49,272 nt of DNA from Chlorokybus atmophyticus. Its lineage: Eukaryota > Streptophyta > Chlorokybophyceae > Chlorokybales > Chlorokybaceae. The notes beneath the pieces are model-generated. The model was not told where the DNA came from. It did no database searches and saw only the letters and a program-made list of their open reading frames with translations. Shown one piece after another: positions 18,919 through 30,553 of the stretch. A program made the translations under genes and the position numbers. The stretch's first letter is position 1. Every line of letters begins with the position of its first letter. The DNA lies in contig RHPI01001132.1 of NCBI GenBank assembly GCA_009103225.1, positions 1-49,272 of the forward strand, given 5' to 3'.

Positions 18919-20866
18919 TTACAAGCCATAGCTGCCAGCCACAACATCCAGAATCTGCGTGTTAAGGTCGAAACCGAGTACTTTCATCATGTCCTTGATG
19001 CGTGCGGGAGGGTTGGGCGCTTTCGCCATGCGCAGCCACTGGTAAGTCACCAGCATCTTGTTGGTGGTCCAGAGCTCCAATGCCTCAGGGTTGAAAACAA
19101 CACCTTGCTGTCGTGTCACCTGCAACCGCCGCACTGTTGGTAGTTAACCAACACTACTGAAAAAATTGGAGTTACACACCATCAACAGCAACAGCACTAC
19201 CTAGAAATCTACTATGCAACGGTGTTGTGTTTGCTTGGCTTGACTGCCATGCAAACAAACAAGACATGGCACTGATATTATTGCATGCTTGCATCTGCGC
19301 CATGTTGTGGTTGGTGCATAGAACCGCGTTATTACCACTGTGCCACTTTTCACATTACTGCAATGCAAAGCTTGGCACAAGAGAAAACAGCAACATACGG
19401 TACCATGCAGTAGCTTACAGTGCAGTGTAATCTGTTTTGATTGTTGTGGACCTTGATGGCATACACATGCTCAACGGCATACGCACATTGAGACACCCTG
19501 AACGTGCAACACAGCAATCAGCCCTGTGATGATGAACCAGCGACAGACCTGATGTGGTACAAGAGCAGCAGCATAGCGTGCAAGCTCGCCACCTCGCCAA
19601 TCCAGCACAGCTGGCAGCCAGGGGAACTCCGTGTCCAGCCGCAGGAACCATAGCCTTACTTCCGCAATCTCACAAAGCTCTCGCGGATCCCCAGGCTCCT
19701 GCGCGCAACAATAACAATCAGGAGAACAATCAGGAGGCCACCTTTAGTCAGTGCGCATGCATGTCTCACTGTCTCTCTCTGCGTGCGTGCGTGCGTGCCT
19801 GCGCATACGTGTGCGTGTGCGTGTGCGTGTGCGTGTTGACGGTGTGCACACATGCACAACATGTTACTGACCTGTTCAAACGCTATGTCCAATCCAATTG
19901 GCCGCTCGAGAAGGTCTCGCGGGTTGTCAACTGACTGGATAGCAGCACGCACCGACGACACGTTCAGTGTCAGTACGTCTTGGTTTGACACTGACACTCT
20001 CAGCGCATTGGGGTCTGGTGGCGCGGGCACTGCAAACATGGACAGGTTGACTGTTGCAGCTTACCAACCAGTGAGCGCACACTAGTTTCATAATACGCTG
20101 TAATATGCAAAGGCAAGGTAAACGATGAGGTAGCAACGTGATGTGAACAGCTGTTTGCGGCATTCACTGGCAGCATGGTCTGCCAATATTCCCTCTGCAA
20201 GGTGCCATCAGCTGACTATGGTATGCATGCATACAGAATTTGGAAACGAGAGAATCAGCTTCAGGCGACAGAATTGCATGCCTGCGACAGGGCTCTGCTG
20301 TATAGCTAACTCCAAGAGCTCAACAGTTATGTAAAAGAAAACCAGCGCTCCCAAATGAACTATGCATGTGGCAGGGACAATAAGCATCACACGACATGCT
20401 TCCATTTTCAAGGAAACACACTGTACGCAAACCCTTCCTGCTCTGCACGTGATTGTGGATACATGCAAAGGGCCGTGTGCATATGAATGTCCAGTGAAAA
20501 CAAAGGAGTCATCAAAGCATGCAAAAGCAACAACATGCACTTACAGTTAATGTCTGGAAAGTCAGCGATGCCACTGGCGCCAGCAGGGTCAAAGTCCCCG
20601 CCTGCGCCCGCAGCAGTAGTCGCCTGGACACCGTTTCGTCGTCGTCGTCGTCGTCCAGCTTGTCTGCTACTGCAACCTCCCTGCTGCTGCTGCTGCTGCT
20701 GCAGGCGGCCGCATGCAACAGCAGAGACCCGCCTTTGCTTGCTGCCTGCTGCTGGAACTTTACAGCTGCACAGCACAGGCTGAGCGGCTGAAGCAGCTGA
20801 AGCTCGCTGTTGCACTGGCAAGCATGCCACAGTAGCACTGCAGGCCACTGGCAGCGCCACCACCAT
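18919..20866 (-). CDS. Plastid-targeted protein resembling CRR6 (DUF1817), an NDH-complex assembly factor
   Basis: Exons on the minus strand: 20866-20545, 20029-19872, 19698-19549, 19119-18919; 276 residues with all phases consistent (1, 0, 0). The first about 90 residues are Ala/Ser/Arg/Gln-rich, with poly-Gln and poly-Arg runs from trinucleotide repeats, as expected for a transit peptide. The mature part contains EPGDPRELCEIAEVRLWFLR, PWLPAVLDWRGGELARY, LVPHQ and GVVFNPEALELW, which I associate from memory with the CRR6/DUF1817 family of cyanobacteria and plant chloroplasts, where it helps assemble the hydrophilic arm of NDH (via NdhI). The identification is not verified by search. If this is a core chlorophyte, most of which lack plastid ndh genes, the role would need rethinking. 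Head-to-head with the gene at 20996. Confidence 0.7.
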
Positions 20867-20995
20867 GACCTCAACCTCGTCCTTGTGATGCTCCCCCTCG
20901 TCTACCTACTCGTCCTCTTCCTGCTCCTCCCGCCACCGCCGCGGAGCCAGTATATATGCCAAGTGAGTGGCGTTGTCAGGAGCGTGCTGTAGAGG
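20867..20995. promoter_or_regulatory. 129-bp bidirectional promoter region
   Basis: Separates the start codons of two divergent plastid-protein genes (minus ATG at 20866, plus ATG at 20996). TATATATG at 20951-20958 lies about 40 bases before the plus-strand ATG, so that 5' UTR would be very short. A CT-rich run occupies 20870-20940. Confidence 0.5.
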
Positions 20996-21891
20996 ATGGC
21001 AAGCATCGGCAGCGGCGGTGGCAGCTTTAGTTTTTCACACGTGGCAGTAGTGCCGGGGTCGGCGACGTTCCCATCGTTGTTGTCGTTGAGGAGGACGTCC
21101 TTGCGCCCGCCGTCCTCTCCCTCCCGCCTCAAGACCGTCAGCTTGCCAGGTAGGGTGGCCACTGTGAAGCTTTTGCCTGAGCCTGTGCCTGTCTCAAGCA
21201 AGAGCTTTGGCCTAAACAACCGTCAGCATAGGCAGACTTGCCTGCGTTTACGGATCACATGTTTAAGCTATTTTTCTAGGTCTGTGGCTGCCTCTGTTGC
21301 AGCAGCTCCACTAGCAGCTTGCCTTGCAGTAGTAGTGGGTTACTTGCTTTTTTGTGTGTCTAGACTGGCAAGCCGCTGTTTCAGCTGGCTCAAACCTGTT
21401 GGGACTTGCAGTGAGGGCAAGCAGTAGCAGCAGCAGCACCGCTGCCAAGAGCTTGCGTACCTGTCGCCGCTGCAAGCAGCAGTTTGACCCCGCTGAAAAC
21501 GGGCCTCGCGCCTGCCGCTATCACACAGCCCACTACGGGGGTAAGCAGTGGCAGTTGCTGTTGGAACACATGTGTACAGCTGCTGTCGGGACACATGTGT
21601 TGAGCAGTTCTATTTTATTGTCACGAAAGCTGTTGATTTGGTGGAAAGCTGGATTCAGAGTGAGAGACAGTGACTCTTGTGTTGGGTGATAAGCTCGTGT
21701 TGTGTTGTAGCCTCTTGAAGTGGCTGTTTGCTGCAGGTGAGACGCGGCGCAAGTTTGAAAGCGTGTACACGGGTGGCACATTGAACACGTCTGGTGGTGG
21801 CAAGATTGACTCTTACTGGCACTGCTGCGGAAGCCCTGAGGAGACTGATCGGGGCTGTGAGTACGCACCTCACGAGACGTGGGACGACTAG
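20996..21891 (+). CDS. Small plastid-targeted Cys/His-rich protein, conserved in plants and algae, function unknown
   Basis: Exons 20996-21149, 21385-21540, 21737-21891; 154 residues, phases 1 and 1 consistent. The N-terminus is Ser/Arg/Leu-rich without acidic residues and includes LAVRASSSSSS, a typical stromal cleavage context. The mature domain has CRRC, then a CRYHTAHYGG motif, RRKFESVYTGG, YWHCCG and a C-terminal CEYAPHETWDD. Six Cys and several His in this spacing suggest one or two bound metal ions. From memory, similar short proteins occur across green plants without an assigned function. The gene starts from a shared promoter and ends only 25 nt before the next start codon. Confidence 0.75.
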
Positions 21892-21916
21892 TTGATTCAT
21901 ACTTGTCTTGTGCAAC

Positions 21917-23657
21917 ATGGGCAGCGCACGCATTGCGCGATCCAACTCCAAGTCTTCTGCGATGGCCGATGAGCCTGTTCCAGAAGCTCTAGCCTGCCCC
22001 GTCTGCTTTGAGATTATGTCCGACCCAGTTCTTCTTGAAACCGGTCACTGCTATGATCGCACGTGCATCGAGCAGTGGTTCAGACAAGGGAGCAACACCT
22101 GCCCGCTCACTGGCCAGGTAATTGTGAGCATGCAGGCATGCACGGTTTATGCAAAGTTCAGCACGTACATGCGAGTGTGGCCACGTGCACACGCATGCGC
22201 GCGCTGTGTACATACAGCATACATCCACACGCACCTACGCACGTTTAGACTTCTCTGAGTGAAAGTCAAAAACCTTTTCACAACAGGTTCTACAAGATGT
22301 CAACTTGGTGACGGTTTTACCCTTGAAGCACTTGTGCCAAGACTGGGCTGTAGGGCATGGCGTGAAGCTACCTGTTGCTCCACATGGGCATGCTGCACCG
22401 GTGAAGTCAGTCATCAACAACAACAGTGTTGCCACATGTGCTCCAGCTAGTCCATCACCCATGCTGCAGGTGGTTGTTGATTTTGCTGTTGCATTAGCAG
22501 AGTTGTTGCAAACAAGTATGACATTCGCTTGTGTGTCTTTGCAGGCTGATCAGCTGTCCAAGTATGCCTGTCAGGCCACTTTGCAAGGCCATGTGCATGC
22601 GGTGCATGGCGTCGCAGTCATGCACGGCACCTTGTTGACTGCATCTGCCGATAGTTCCATCAAGGTATTGGTTTTACCTTACTGCATGTGGTCCTGCAGC
22701 GCATATGGCGCCCGTAGCTCAGGTTCATGCAGGTGTGGGTGTGTGATGAAAAGGCCTGGCGCAAAGGCGATGTAGAGTATGAGTGTGTCGCCACGCTGCA
22801 AGGTCACCGCAGCGGCATCACCGCCCTGGTTGCTGGCATTCATACCCTCTACAGCAGCTCCCTTGTAAGCAATATGTTTCTCAATATGCCTTGCCTTGCA
22901 ATGTTGGTTGGCTCACTATCAGTTGTCATGCAGCTTTTGGAGCAGATTAACACAGCCAGCACATTGCCCATGTGTCACACATGTTTGTACTCAGGACCGC
23001 ACAGTAAAGCTGTGGGAGCAGCAATCAAGCCGCCAATGGCAGTGCGTTGAGACATTTACGCATGAACAACCTGTGACGGCCATTGCGCTTTGCGAAGAGC
23101 AGGACTTACTCTTCAGCAACAGTTTGACAAACCTGGTGCATGTGTGGAAGCTATCAACGGGCTCGAAGATTGCAGTGCTTGAAACGCCAAGCGCGGTGCA
23201 GACACTCGCAGCCTCAGCCAGCACGCTCTACTGCGCCTTGCAAGACAACTCCATTGCAATGTGGGCTTTGCCTTTACTGACAGAACAAAACAACACACAA
23301 CACTTCAGTCATGGCTCGCAGATAGCATGCATGGCCGTCGCCCCGAGGAGGCTTTTCTGCGGGACTATGGAGGGTGACATTAAGGTGCATTATTTTGAGG
23401 CCGACGGCACGATAGACGGAACAGCCACCATATCATGTGGACATCCTGTTACATCCTTGTTGCCTGTCGGTACGCTGCTCATTGCCGGGTTGGGCAACGG
23501 GGATGTGGCAGTGTACAGCGTCATTGGGGCTCAGAACCGCCGCACCGTAGCTTATTTTGAAGGCGCTCACAGCTACGGTGCTGTTCTTGCGCTCGCTGTT
23601 GATGGCGAAGTCTTGTTCTCGGGCTCGGAGGATGCCACAGTGAAGGTTTGGCACTAG
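21917..23657 (+). CDS. U-box / WD40-repeat protein, probable E3 ubiquitin ligase
   Basis: Exons 21917-22117, 22287-22469, 22545-22664, 22733-22864, 22995-23657; 432 residues, every junction in phase 0. Residues 24-67 form a U-box-like fold (CPVCFEIMSDPVLLETGHCYDR then NTCPLTGQ), with more Cys than most U-boxes (C27, C30, C45, C50, C62), so a RING-like metal site is possible. A linker follows, then seven or so WD40-type repeats from about residue 130 to the end (ATLQGH...SADSSIKVWV, ATLQGHRSGITAL...DRTVKLWE, ending SGSEDATVKVWH). The U-box would recruit an E2 and the propeller a substrate. The substrate is not predictable. No poly(A) signal separates it from the gene upstream. Confidence 0.85.
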
Positions 23658-23990
23658 CGGCGTTGCTTGATTGTTTGAGCGCATCTAGGCAAGCTGCCGC
23701 TGGCAGGCTACTTTGTGGTGTGTGCGTCTTCATGGCCCACGGGTCATGCTCGCCACATAATATGTCGTATATTGTACAGCTTAGTGCTGTTGTGTACCTT
23801 GTTGCATGCAAGTGTTAGACAGAACAACTGCATGTTGTGAGAACCTGCTGCAATTTCCTGATTTGTTGCTTAGCGGTATGTGGTTATTTGTGTCAATGAC
23901 AAGAGATGGTGCATCCTGTTGGTTGTACGAGTGTCTGGCCTTGATGCATCCATTATGCAAGGGGCTGCAGGCTGTACCTATTCACAGAGA

Positions 23991-24141
23991 TGGTAGCAAC
24001 ACAGTGGGTTCCGCACAGTATACAATGAACAAAGGCGGTTTCATGTTTCGAGTGCGACGCACATCGGAGCTGGTAGCAGCCTGGTGGGTTCCGTGAAGTG
24101 TACAATACATAAAGGCAATTGTCATCTAAATGTGACGCACA
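23991..24141. repeat. Diverged tandem duplication, period 80
   Basis: Units 23991-24062 and 24071-24141 both run TGGTAGCA...GTGGGTTCCG...TACAAT...AAAGGC...GACGCACA. Many differences, so old. Lies in the intergenic space after the U-box gene. Confidence 0.6.
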
Positions 24142-24378
24142 AGTGCCACTCGTGTACAGGATATATGACATGCTATTAGGCACACGCATGCAATGTGGCA
24201 CAACCACTCAAGCATTTCACGCACACTAGTATACATTTCTCCGTTGTCACCACTGGGCTAATCTTCTGCACTAAACTACCAGTTACTAGCCTTCCCCGCT
24301 AGACATGCATGTACATGCACACGTTTATCATTACCTGCCCACATGGGCTGCTGTTAGTCGCTGGTGTCAACGGGCAGC

Positions 24379-24642
24379 ATGGCAGTCACAATGACGACGA
24401 CTCTTTCCGTTTCGCGTGTTCAAAAGCACAAACTTGAAAATCTTAAGCGTGCTGTGCCATATGCTGGAGACTCTGCTGCTTTAGGAAAGCGTGCTGGTAT
24501 TGCTGATGTAACGTACGGACAAGAGGGGTTGGTGCACAACTTGTCATGTAGTTTATGCCACATTGCCAGACCCAACCGAGAATCGAGCAACCACTGCCAC
24601 GCCTTTGCTCTATCCCAATCATGCCGCCAGTTGAACCCTTGA
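24379..24642 (+). CDS. Possible small single-exon gene, unidentified
   Basis: An 87-codon frame from ATG to TGA with no similarity I recognise. The first half is polar and Lys/Val-rich (SVSRVQKHKLENLKRAV); the second half has Cys and His (LSCSLCHIARPNRESSNHCH). It lies alone between the U-box gene and the converging ThrRS gene. It could be a chance frame. Confidence 0.25.
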   Translation: MAVTMTTTLSVSRVQKHKLENLKRAVPYAGDSAALGKRAGIADVTYGQEGLVHNLSCSLCHIARPNRESSNHCHAFALSQSCRQLNP

Positions 24643-24766
24643 TCACTGCACTGCGAAGAAGATGATAAGTGTAATGTTGTTACACGCCATGCTCAGCACA
24701 CATCCCCCTCTGCATTTGTGCACACGCAATCATGCAGTTGCTCAGCGCCCTCAGGGTTATAGAGTT

Positions 24767-24771
24767 TTACA
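24767..24771 (-). terminator. TGTAA signal downstream of the ThrRS gene
   Basis: TTACA on the plus strand is TGTAA on the minus strand, about 60 nt past the stop. A second copy is at 24818-24822, only 10 nt past it. Confidence 0.5.
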
Positions 24772-24831
24772 AGCGCAGTGGTAGAGCAAATTCTGCCGCT
24801 CCAAATCAATGGCAATATTACATGTGTATGT

Positions 24832-27800
24832 CTACAACACAGACTTGTTGACTAGAGCAACTCGCATGAGCTCCACGACATCTGCAACTGACTTGGACCC
24901 AAGCTCTCCAGCAGCGCGCGTCCGCAGAGTGACCTGCTTGGTCTCGGCCTCCTTCGCGCCGATGATGAGCATGGCGGGTATCTTCTGCGTCTCAGCATTA
25001 CGAATCAACTTCCCTAGACGCTCGCCGCCAGCAACCTCCACTCGGAAGCCCTGCATGGCGGATACAAAATGTCACATGTCATGCGCATCATTAGCAAAGA
25101 ATTCGATAAACAATTACCAAGCCAACAAGTGTCCTACCTGTTTCTTGAGCTCGGCCCGGACTTCTTCGGCATAATCCATCTGGTCGTCTGATACACACAT
25201 GATGCGCGCCTGCACAGGTGCCAACCACAGCGGGAAGTCCCCGGCATAGTTCTCGACGAGCACGCCAAAGAAGCGCTCAATGGAACCCAGCAGGGCACGG
25301 TGAATCATAATGGGCCTCTTCCGCTGCTGGTCGGCATCCACGTACTCCATCTGGAAACGCTCCGGCAGATTGAAGTCAACCTGCAAACATGCGAACAGGT
25401 CACGATAAGGCTTGGCACAAATTGGTAATGCCATCTACCAAGCAAAGGAATGCTTTCACTCATAACATAGTATACACAAATGCATGACGGCAACTTGACT
25501 ATCACTCACTTGAATGGTTGAGCACTGCCAGTAGCGTCCAATGGCATCCCGAATCTTGATATCAATCTTCGGACCATAGAACGCGCCGCCGCCAGCATCA
25601 ACCTTGTATTCCCAGCCTTTGCTCGCAAGAGCCTCCTGGAGTGCCGATGTGGCGAGCTCCCATATCTCATCCGAACCAACAGACTTCTCCGGTCTTGTAG
25701 AAAGGTTCACCTCAAAGGTCTTGAACCCGAAGGCGGACAGCACTTCCTCAACCAGATTCAGCACGCCAAGGATCTCGGGAGCAATTTGGTTGGGAAGACA
25801 GAAAATGTGGGCATCATCCTGATGAAGTACAATGGATCAATGGCTGCCGTACACAAACGTTCGTTGCATGAAACCCATGCCATAACATGCAACCCACATG
25901 TGTCACAACATTGACGACATAACTCAACAGTGTCACTCATTTGTGACATAATCACAGCATAGCTGATCCATCAAGATCAACGTCACAAATAATATACCTG
26001 TGTGAAGCCGCGGACTCGGAAGAGGCCGTGCATGGTGCCCGACCGTTCATAACGATACACTGTGCCCAGTTCAGCCCACCGGATGGGCAGCTGCCTATGA
26101 GACCTGAGCGTGTCCTTGTAAATGGCTATGTGGAATGGGCAGTTCATTGGCCGAAGCTGGTACTGCTCATCGTCGACTTGGATGGGGTTGAACATGCTCT
26201 CGCTGTAGAAGTCAAAGTGGCCGGAAGTCTTCCAAAGGTCCAGCTTTGCCACATGGGGAGTATACAACAAGTCGTACCTGTAGATGCATACACAAGTTGT
26301 GTACACGAACATGCCGCACTCAAACATAGCTATGTGTATGAGCTCGGCATTATGTACCCTCGGTCCATATGCTTTTCTTTCCAGTATGTCTCAATGATGT
26401 TCCTAATCAGCGCGCCCTTGGGATGCCAGAAGACGAGTCCGCCGCCCACGTCCTCTTGCAAAGAAAACAGATTCAAGTCTTGACCAATCCTCCTATGGTC
26501 TCGCCGCTTAGCCTCCTCCTTTTGTACTTGGTACGCCAGCAACTGTTCCTTGCTCTCCCAAGCTGCGTATAATACCATGAACTGTTGAAGTTTACATCAT
26601 GATACACCACTCCCTTGCAGCAGTGATCAACAAAACCCGTTGGCAACATTTGCATCTACACTCACCTGTGCCGTATATGCGCTGCAACATAGCGTTCTTC
26701 TCATCACCGCGCCAGTACGCCCCCGCAACGCTTTCAAGCTCAAAGCCGTCCGCCGGGAGATCCTTGGTTGTTTCCACATGCGGTCCAGCGCACAGGTCCC
26801 ACCATTCATCTCCTGTTGATAAGTATCAACTCAGATGGAGTTGACAAAATCAATTACTCGCCGCAAGGGATGATGCCAACATTAAACGATTACAACATGC
26901 ATGTCAACAGCTCTCGAGTGCACTGTGTAAGAGCGCCAGTAACTCACCAATATGGTAGATAGTGATGGGCTCCGTCTTGATGCTATCAAGAAGTTCCAGC
27001 TTGTACGGCTCGTTAATGGACTTTATCCTAGCAGCAGCTTCTTCGCGCGAAACCTCCTCTCTTCGTAGCGGCAGATTGCGCTTGATAATCTTTTTCTGCA
27101 AGGCACCATCTGCATGAGACACAGGCAAATGATTGTTGCAACTTGCAAGTCAGGTGTTCATTTGCAGCCACTGAAGCACCATACCTACAGTGCACTGAAT
27201 CACCCCAGTTACGTAGGTCACACTGGCTACATATAACAACCGGCAGAACCTCTAACTAAACAAAGTAAGTGTGGTTTATTTCCCCTGCTGGTTGTTATGT
27301 TGTGTATGCAACAATCATTGACATACAACTATTTCTCACCATCTCTTTTTCAATCTTTCTCAAGTCCTTGTCTGTGAACGGCTCTGGCAAATCAAAGTCA
27401 TAGTAAAACCCCTTATCGATCCACGGGCCAATCGTCACTTGAGCCTTTGGAAACAGCTTTTGCACAGCCATAGCCATGACATGCGCACTCTGCACAAACC
27501 AACATATCCATTATTCAAGCTCCATTGCAGGCATGCGCATTGCTACAACCAGTAGGAATGACAAATACTTACAGTGTGGCGAATTCGCAGCAAGTGATCT
27601 GACTCTTCATTGGTAGGCAAGTGAACCATTGGCGCTGCTTCCTCTTTCGGGGCTTTCACCACAGGCTCTCGTTCCACAACCTCCTCCACAGCTTGTGTGG
27701 CAAACACACGCAACCCGCGTGACCTCTTTAGAGCCTTCTAATGAACAGAAACAACAGCGAGTCACTGGCATTGCGGCGCGACTACCACTTGCAACAGAAC

Positions 27801-28571
27801 TGCATGCACGCTTCCAATTACGGGAGCTTACTTGAGCCGACAGCGGTGTGGTAGTCACGAGTGGTCCGGGAAATTCCCTGCATCTGCAATAGTAGCATTG
27901 TTGGTAATGGCACCCACAAACACACGTGTGTGTGCGCGCGCATGTGCGAGCACACGCACATGCGCAAAACACACACATGCCCGCCTTCACACACCCTCGC
28001 CCCAACCCCCACGTACACCTGTAATAACATGTCTGCGAGTCTAAGTCTAAGTCATCTGCTTAATTACCGACAACTGCTAAGGTGCAAACACACAACGCTT
28101 AGCGCAAGACTTCACACGCTGAATTCCATATCATCACTCACCTCAAGTCGCGTTTTTTTTCCATTATACGAAATTGATTACATGTGGCTTGCAGTTTAGT
28201 TTCTGAACTTGTCATCTTACTGTTGCAAAAGCATACAGATGGCACGCCATGCGTACATCACAAGCTGATTGGATCGGAAAAGCTCTGAACACTCAGTTGC
28301 TAATATCACTCGACAGAAATTGTTGACTGGTGCTGCGAACTGTGTACGCAATGTCAGTGTCGTAATGTTGTGTAGAGGGCAACGCGATAGTAGCCACAGC
28401 TCAACGCACAGCTGGCAACGCCGTGCGGAAGCATTCTACTGAGCTCACTCACCTAAGAGACGAGCTAGGCGACGACGACACAGAAGCAGCCGTCGTCGCT
28501 GCGGCAGCAACACTGCGTTGATGGAGCGCACGACGCAGCAGGCGGGGCGCCGCCGCCCTTAAACCGGGCAT
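24832..28571 (-). CDS. Organellar (bacterial-type) threonyl-tRNA synthetase
   Basis: Eleven exons on the minus strand: 28571-28453, 27883-27832, 27737-27573, 27489-27340, 27095-26948, 26812-26666, 26562-26358, 26277-25998, 25818-25510, 25380-25138, 25050-24832; 678 residues with all phases consistent. It charges tRNA-Thr for organelle translation. An N-terminal extension of about 90 residues is rich in Arg, Ala and Ser, fitting plastid and/or mitochondrial import. The editing domain shows H111-x3-H115 and CAGPH at 219-223. The class II catalytic core has motif 2 ([19 protein letters not shown]), zinc ligands C375, H426 and H552, and motif 3 near 552-566 ([15 protein letters not shown]). An anticodon-binding domain ends the protein. 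The N-terminal TGS domain of the E. coli enzyme is absent, as in cyanobacterial-type enzymes as far as I recall. Start chosen at the first in-frame Met of exon 1. Confidence 0.95.
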
Positions 28572-29299
28572 TGCTGCGGCGGTGGTGGCGGCGGCCGCCG
28601 AGCCGGCGCCCGGCATGCTGCCGAAGTGCTCAGGGCCAGAACAGCACTGTTCCCTTACACAGAGCCTATATCCACCAACTAACGCCCAGCTTAATTACCC
28701 ATCCACGATGCTGAGCTACACCCTTGTCAAAGCCACTGCCGTCACCACCGCCACCGCCGACAACGCTAACCACAAGCACGCAGCTGCCGCCGCAAAGCTT
28801 CCACCCGCGTAACGTTAGCAGCCAGAAAATTGTCACTAATCAAGGCAGAAGTGTCTCCAACATTGCCGCACGTACTTTACCTCACGTCAGCTTTTAACGT
28901 GGAGCTATGTGGACTCTGCTTTCGGCATTGATTCAAGCATGAAATGCCCTTCATGTAGCGATACGCACAAGCAATGCGCACAAAGAGACTTCCTGTGCGC
29001 GTATCGCACGTCAAGTCTAAACCTGCCACATCAGCTGAAGATTTAGCTAAAGCATTTTACTGTAGAATAAGCGAAGCGGCGGCGGCGGTGTTGGCGGACA
29101 AGGAAGAGGAGGCGGCGGACATACCCAAGGGCTAGGACGTGTGTGGAGCCTGTGGCTTGGACTTGTGAAACGAGTGGCAGTGGTTGGAGTAGTAGACATT
29201 CGGCGTCAGCTGAGAGTGGGTGGCGGCTGCATGGGGTAGGCGTTGTGGGCGGCGACGGTGGTGTGGTCATTGTAGTTGTCAGGGGAGTTGTGTGTCAGG
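28572..29299. other. Divergent intergenic region between ThrRS and the next plus-strand gene
   Basis: GC-rich next to the ThrRS start (28575-28620), with tri-nucleotide runs of GCGGCG. No TATA box is obvious. No gene is supported. Confidence 0.4.
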
Positions 29300-30553
29300 A
29301 TGTTGGCTGGACCCATGAGCAGTAAACCTCCCACACCGCGGGAGGGCCTGGGAGACATGCCGAAAGTCGTGCTGTATGCACCAGACGCCACAAAGGTAGC
29401 TCAAACAGCAATGTTGCAGATCAACCACTGTGTAGATGCCAGGGATTAGCCTCGCTTGCATGTAGTTGACCGGCAACTTGGTTGTCTATAGCATATTTGT
29501 GGCTGTTGCGTATGTTGGTGAGACGTTCGCGCCTTCCATTCACTTTTTCTTGAAGTTGTCTTTGGAGTTCTATGTCTTTCCATGTGCATGCGTGCGTGCT
29601 TGTGTGTGCTTGAGTGTGCTTGTGTGTCGCATACTTTGTGACGCTAGTTAACGTCCGTGCTGCCTTTTGGTTACGTATGTTGTCTTGATGTTCTCCCCTT
29701 CTTTTCTGAGGCGTGCGGGTGAGGGCGGCAGGGAGGGGGAGAGGCAGATTATGAGGATGTCATTGAGTGAAGGGTTATGTGTGTGCTTTTGTGTCTGTGT
29801 GCGTCTGATCAACTGTGATGCATTGCTGTCTACACGCTGGTTGACAAGCTGCGCTTAACGCATATGTACAAGTGTTGACCAAAGTCTCATAACTGGTCTT
29901 CAAATGTCAGGGGGAAGGGCAGTATCTGGAAAGCGAGCCGAGGGGTGCCATGCCGCCAGCAGGCTCAGCAGCGGGGGCGGATGTACTCACAGGTGTGGAC
30001 GTCATGTCCGTGATTGGTGGCCCGATATGCACGCATCCGCAGGCGAGTCACTTCTCGTGACATGTGTGCATGCGTTTGTGTGTGTGCGCGCGCGTGCGGG
30101 CGCTAAACAAGCATTTGCGTGCACATTGGTCACACATTTACAGTGATTCATGTCTCAGCACTGGCGCACACACACATGCGCGTATGCCTTTGTTGCCAGT
30201 CCGTAGGTATGCCCACATGTGAGTATATGTGCGGCTGCTGCTAGGTACTATGCATAGTGCATAGAGCACGCCCTCATGCATTTACACTCACAAGGTCTTT
30301 GTGTATGTGTGCACACACGTGTTCGAGCTCTGTAGCATGCTTGCTTCTTTTTGAGAACAGTTGTACCAACTTCCTCATCGCTCCACAGGCTTACAGGAAA
30401 GCGCAGCGGACGGCTAAGGGCGTGCTGTTAGGTATAGTGTGCTTCCCGACGGTGCTGAACGGGTGCTGCCTGTATCACAGAGTATGCTGCACTGCATGTG
30501 GGAAGGTCATTGCCACGCGCAACTTTGACGGCAGCTGGAATGAGGACTACTGA
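29300..30553 (+). CDS. Small membrane protein with a C-terminal CxxC segment, BRI3/LITAF-like appearance
   Basis: Exons 29300-29395, 29911-30042, 30389-30553, all phase 0; 130 residues from the first ATG, 125 if the ATG at 29315 is used. The N-terminal half is Pro/Gly-rich and ends GPICTHPQ; the C-terminal exon has a hydrophobic stretch (GVLLGIVCFPTVLNGCCLY) followed by CCTACGKVI. A short Cys pair, a membrane-dipping helix and a second CxxC is the arrangement of BRI3/LITAF-type proteins, which attach to endosomal membranes, but similarity is by pattern only. Intron 2 uses a GC donor (CAG|GCGAGT). Confidence 0.65.

Noticed and set aside
23806-24096. 96-codon plus-strand frame after the U-box gene
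   Set aside because: It crosses the diverged tandem repeat, lacks a start in good context and shows no protein-like composition.
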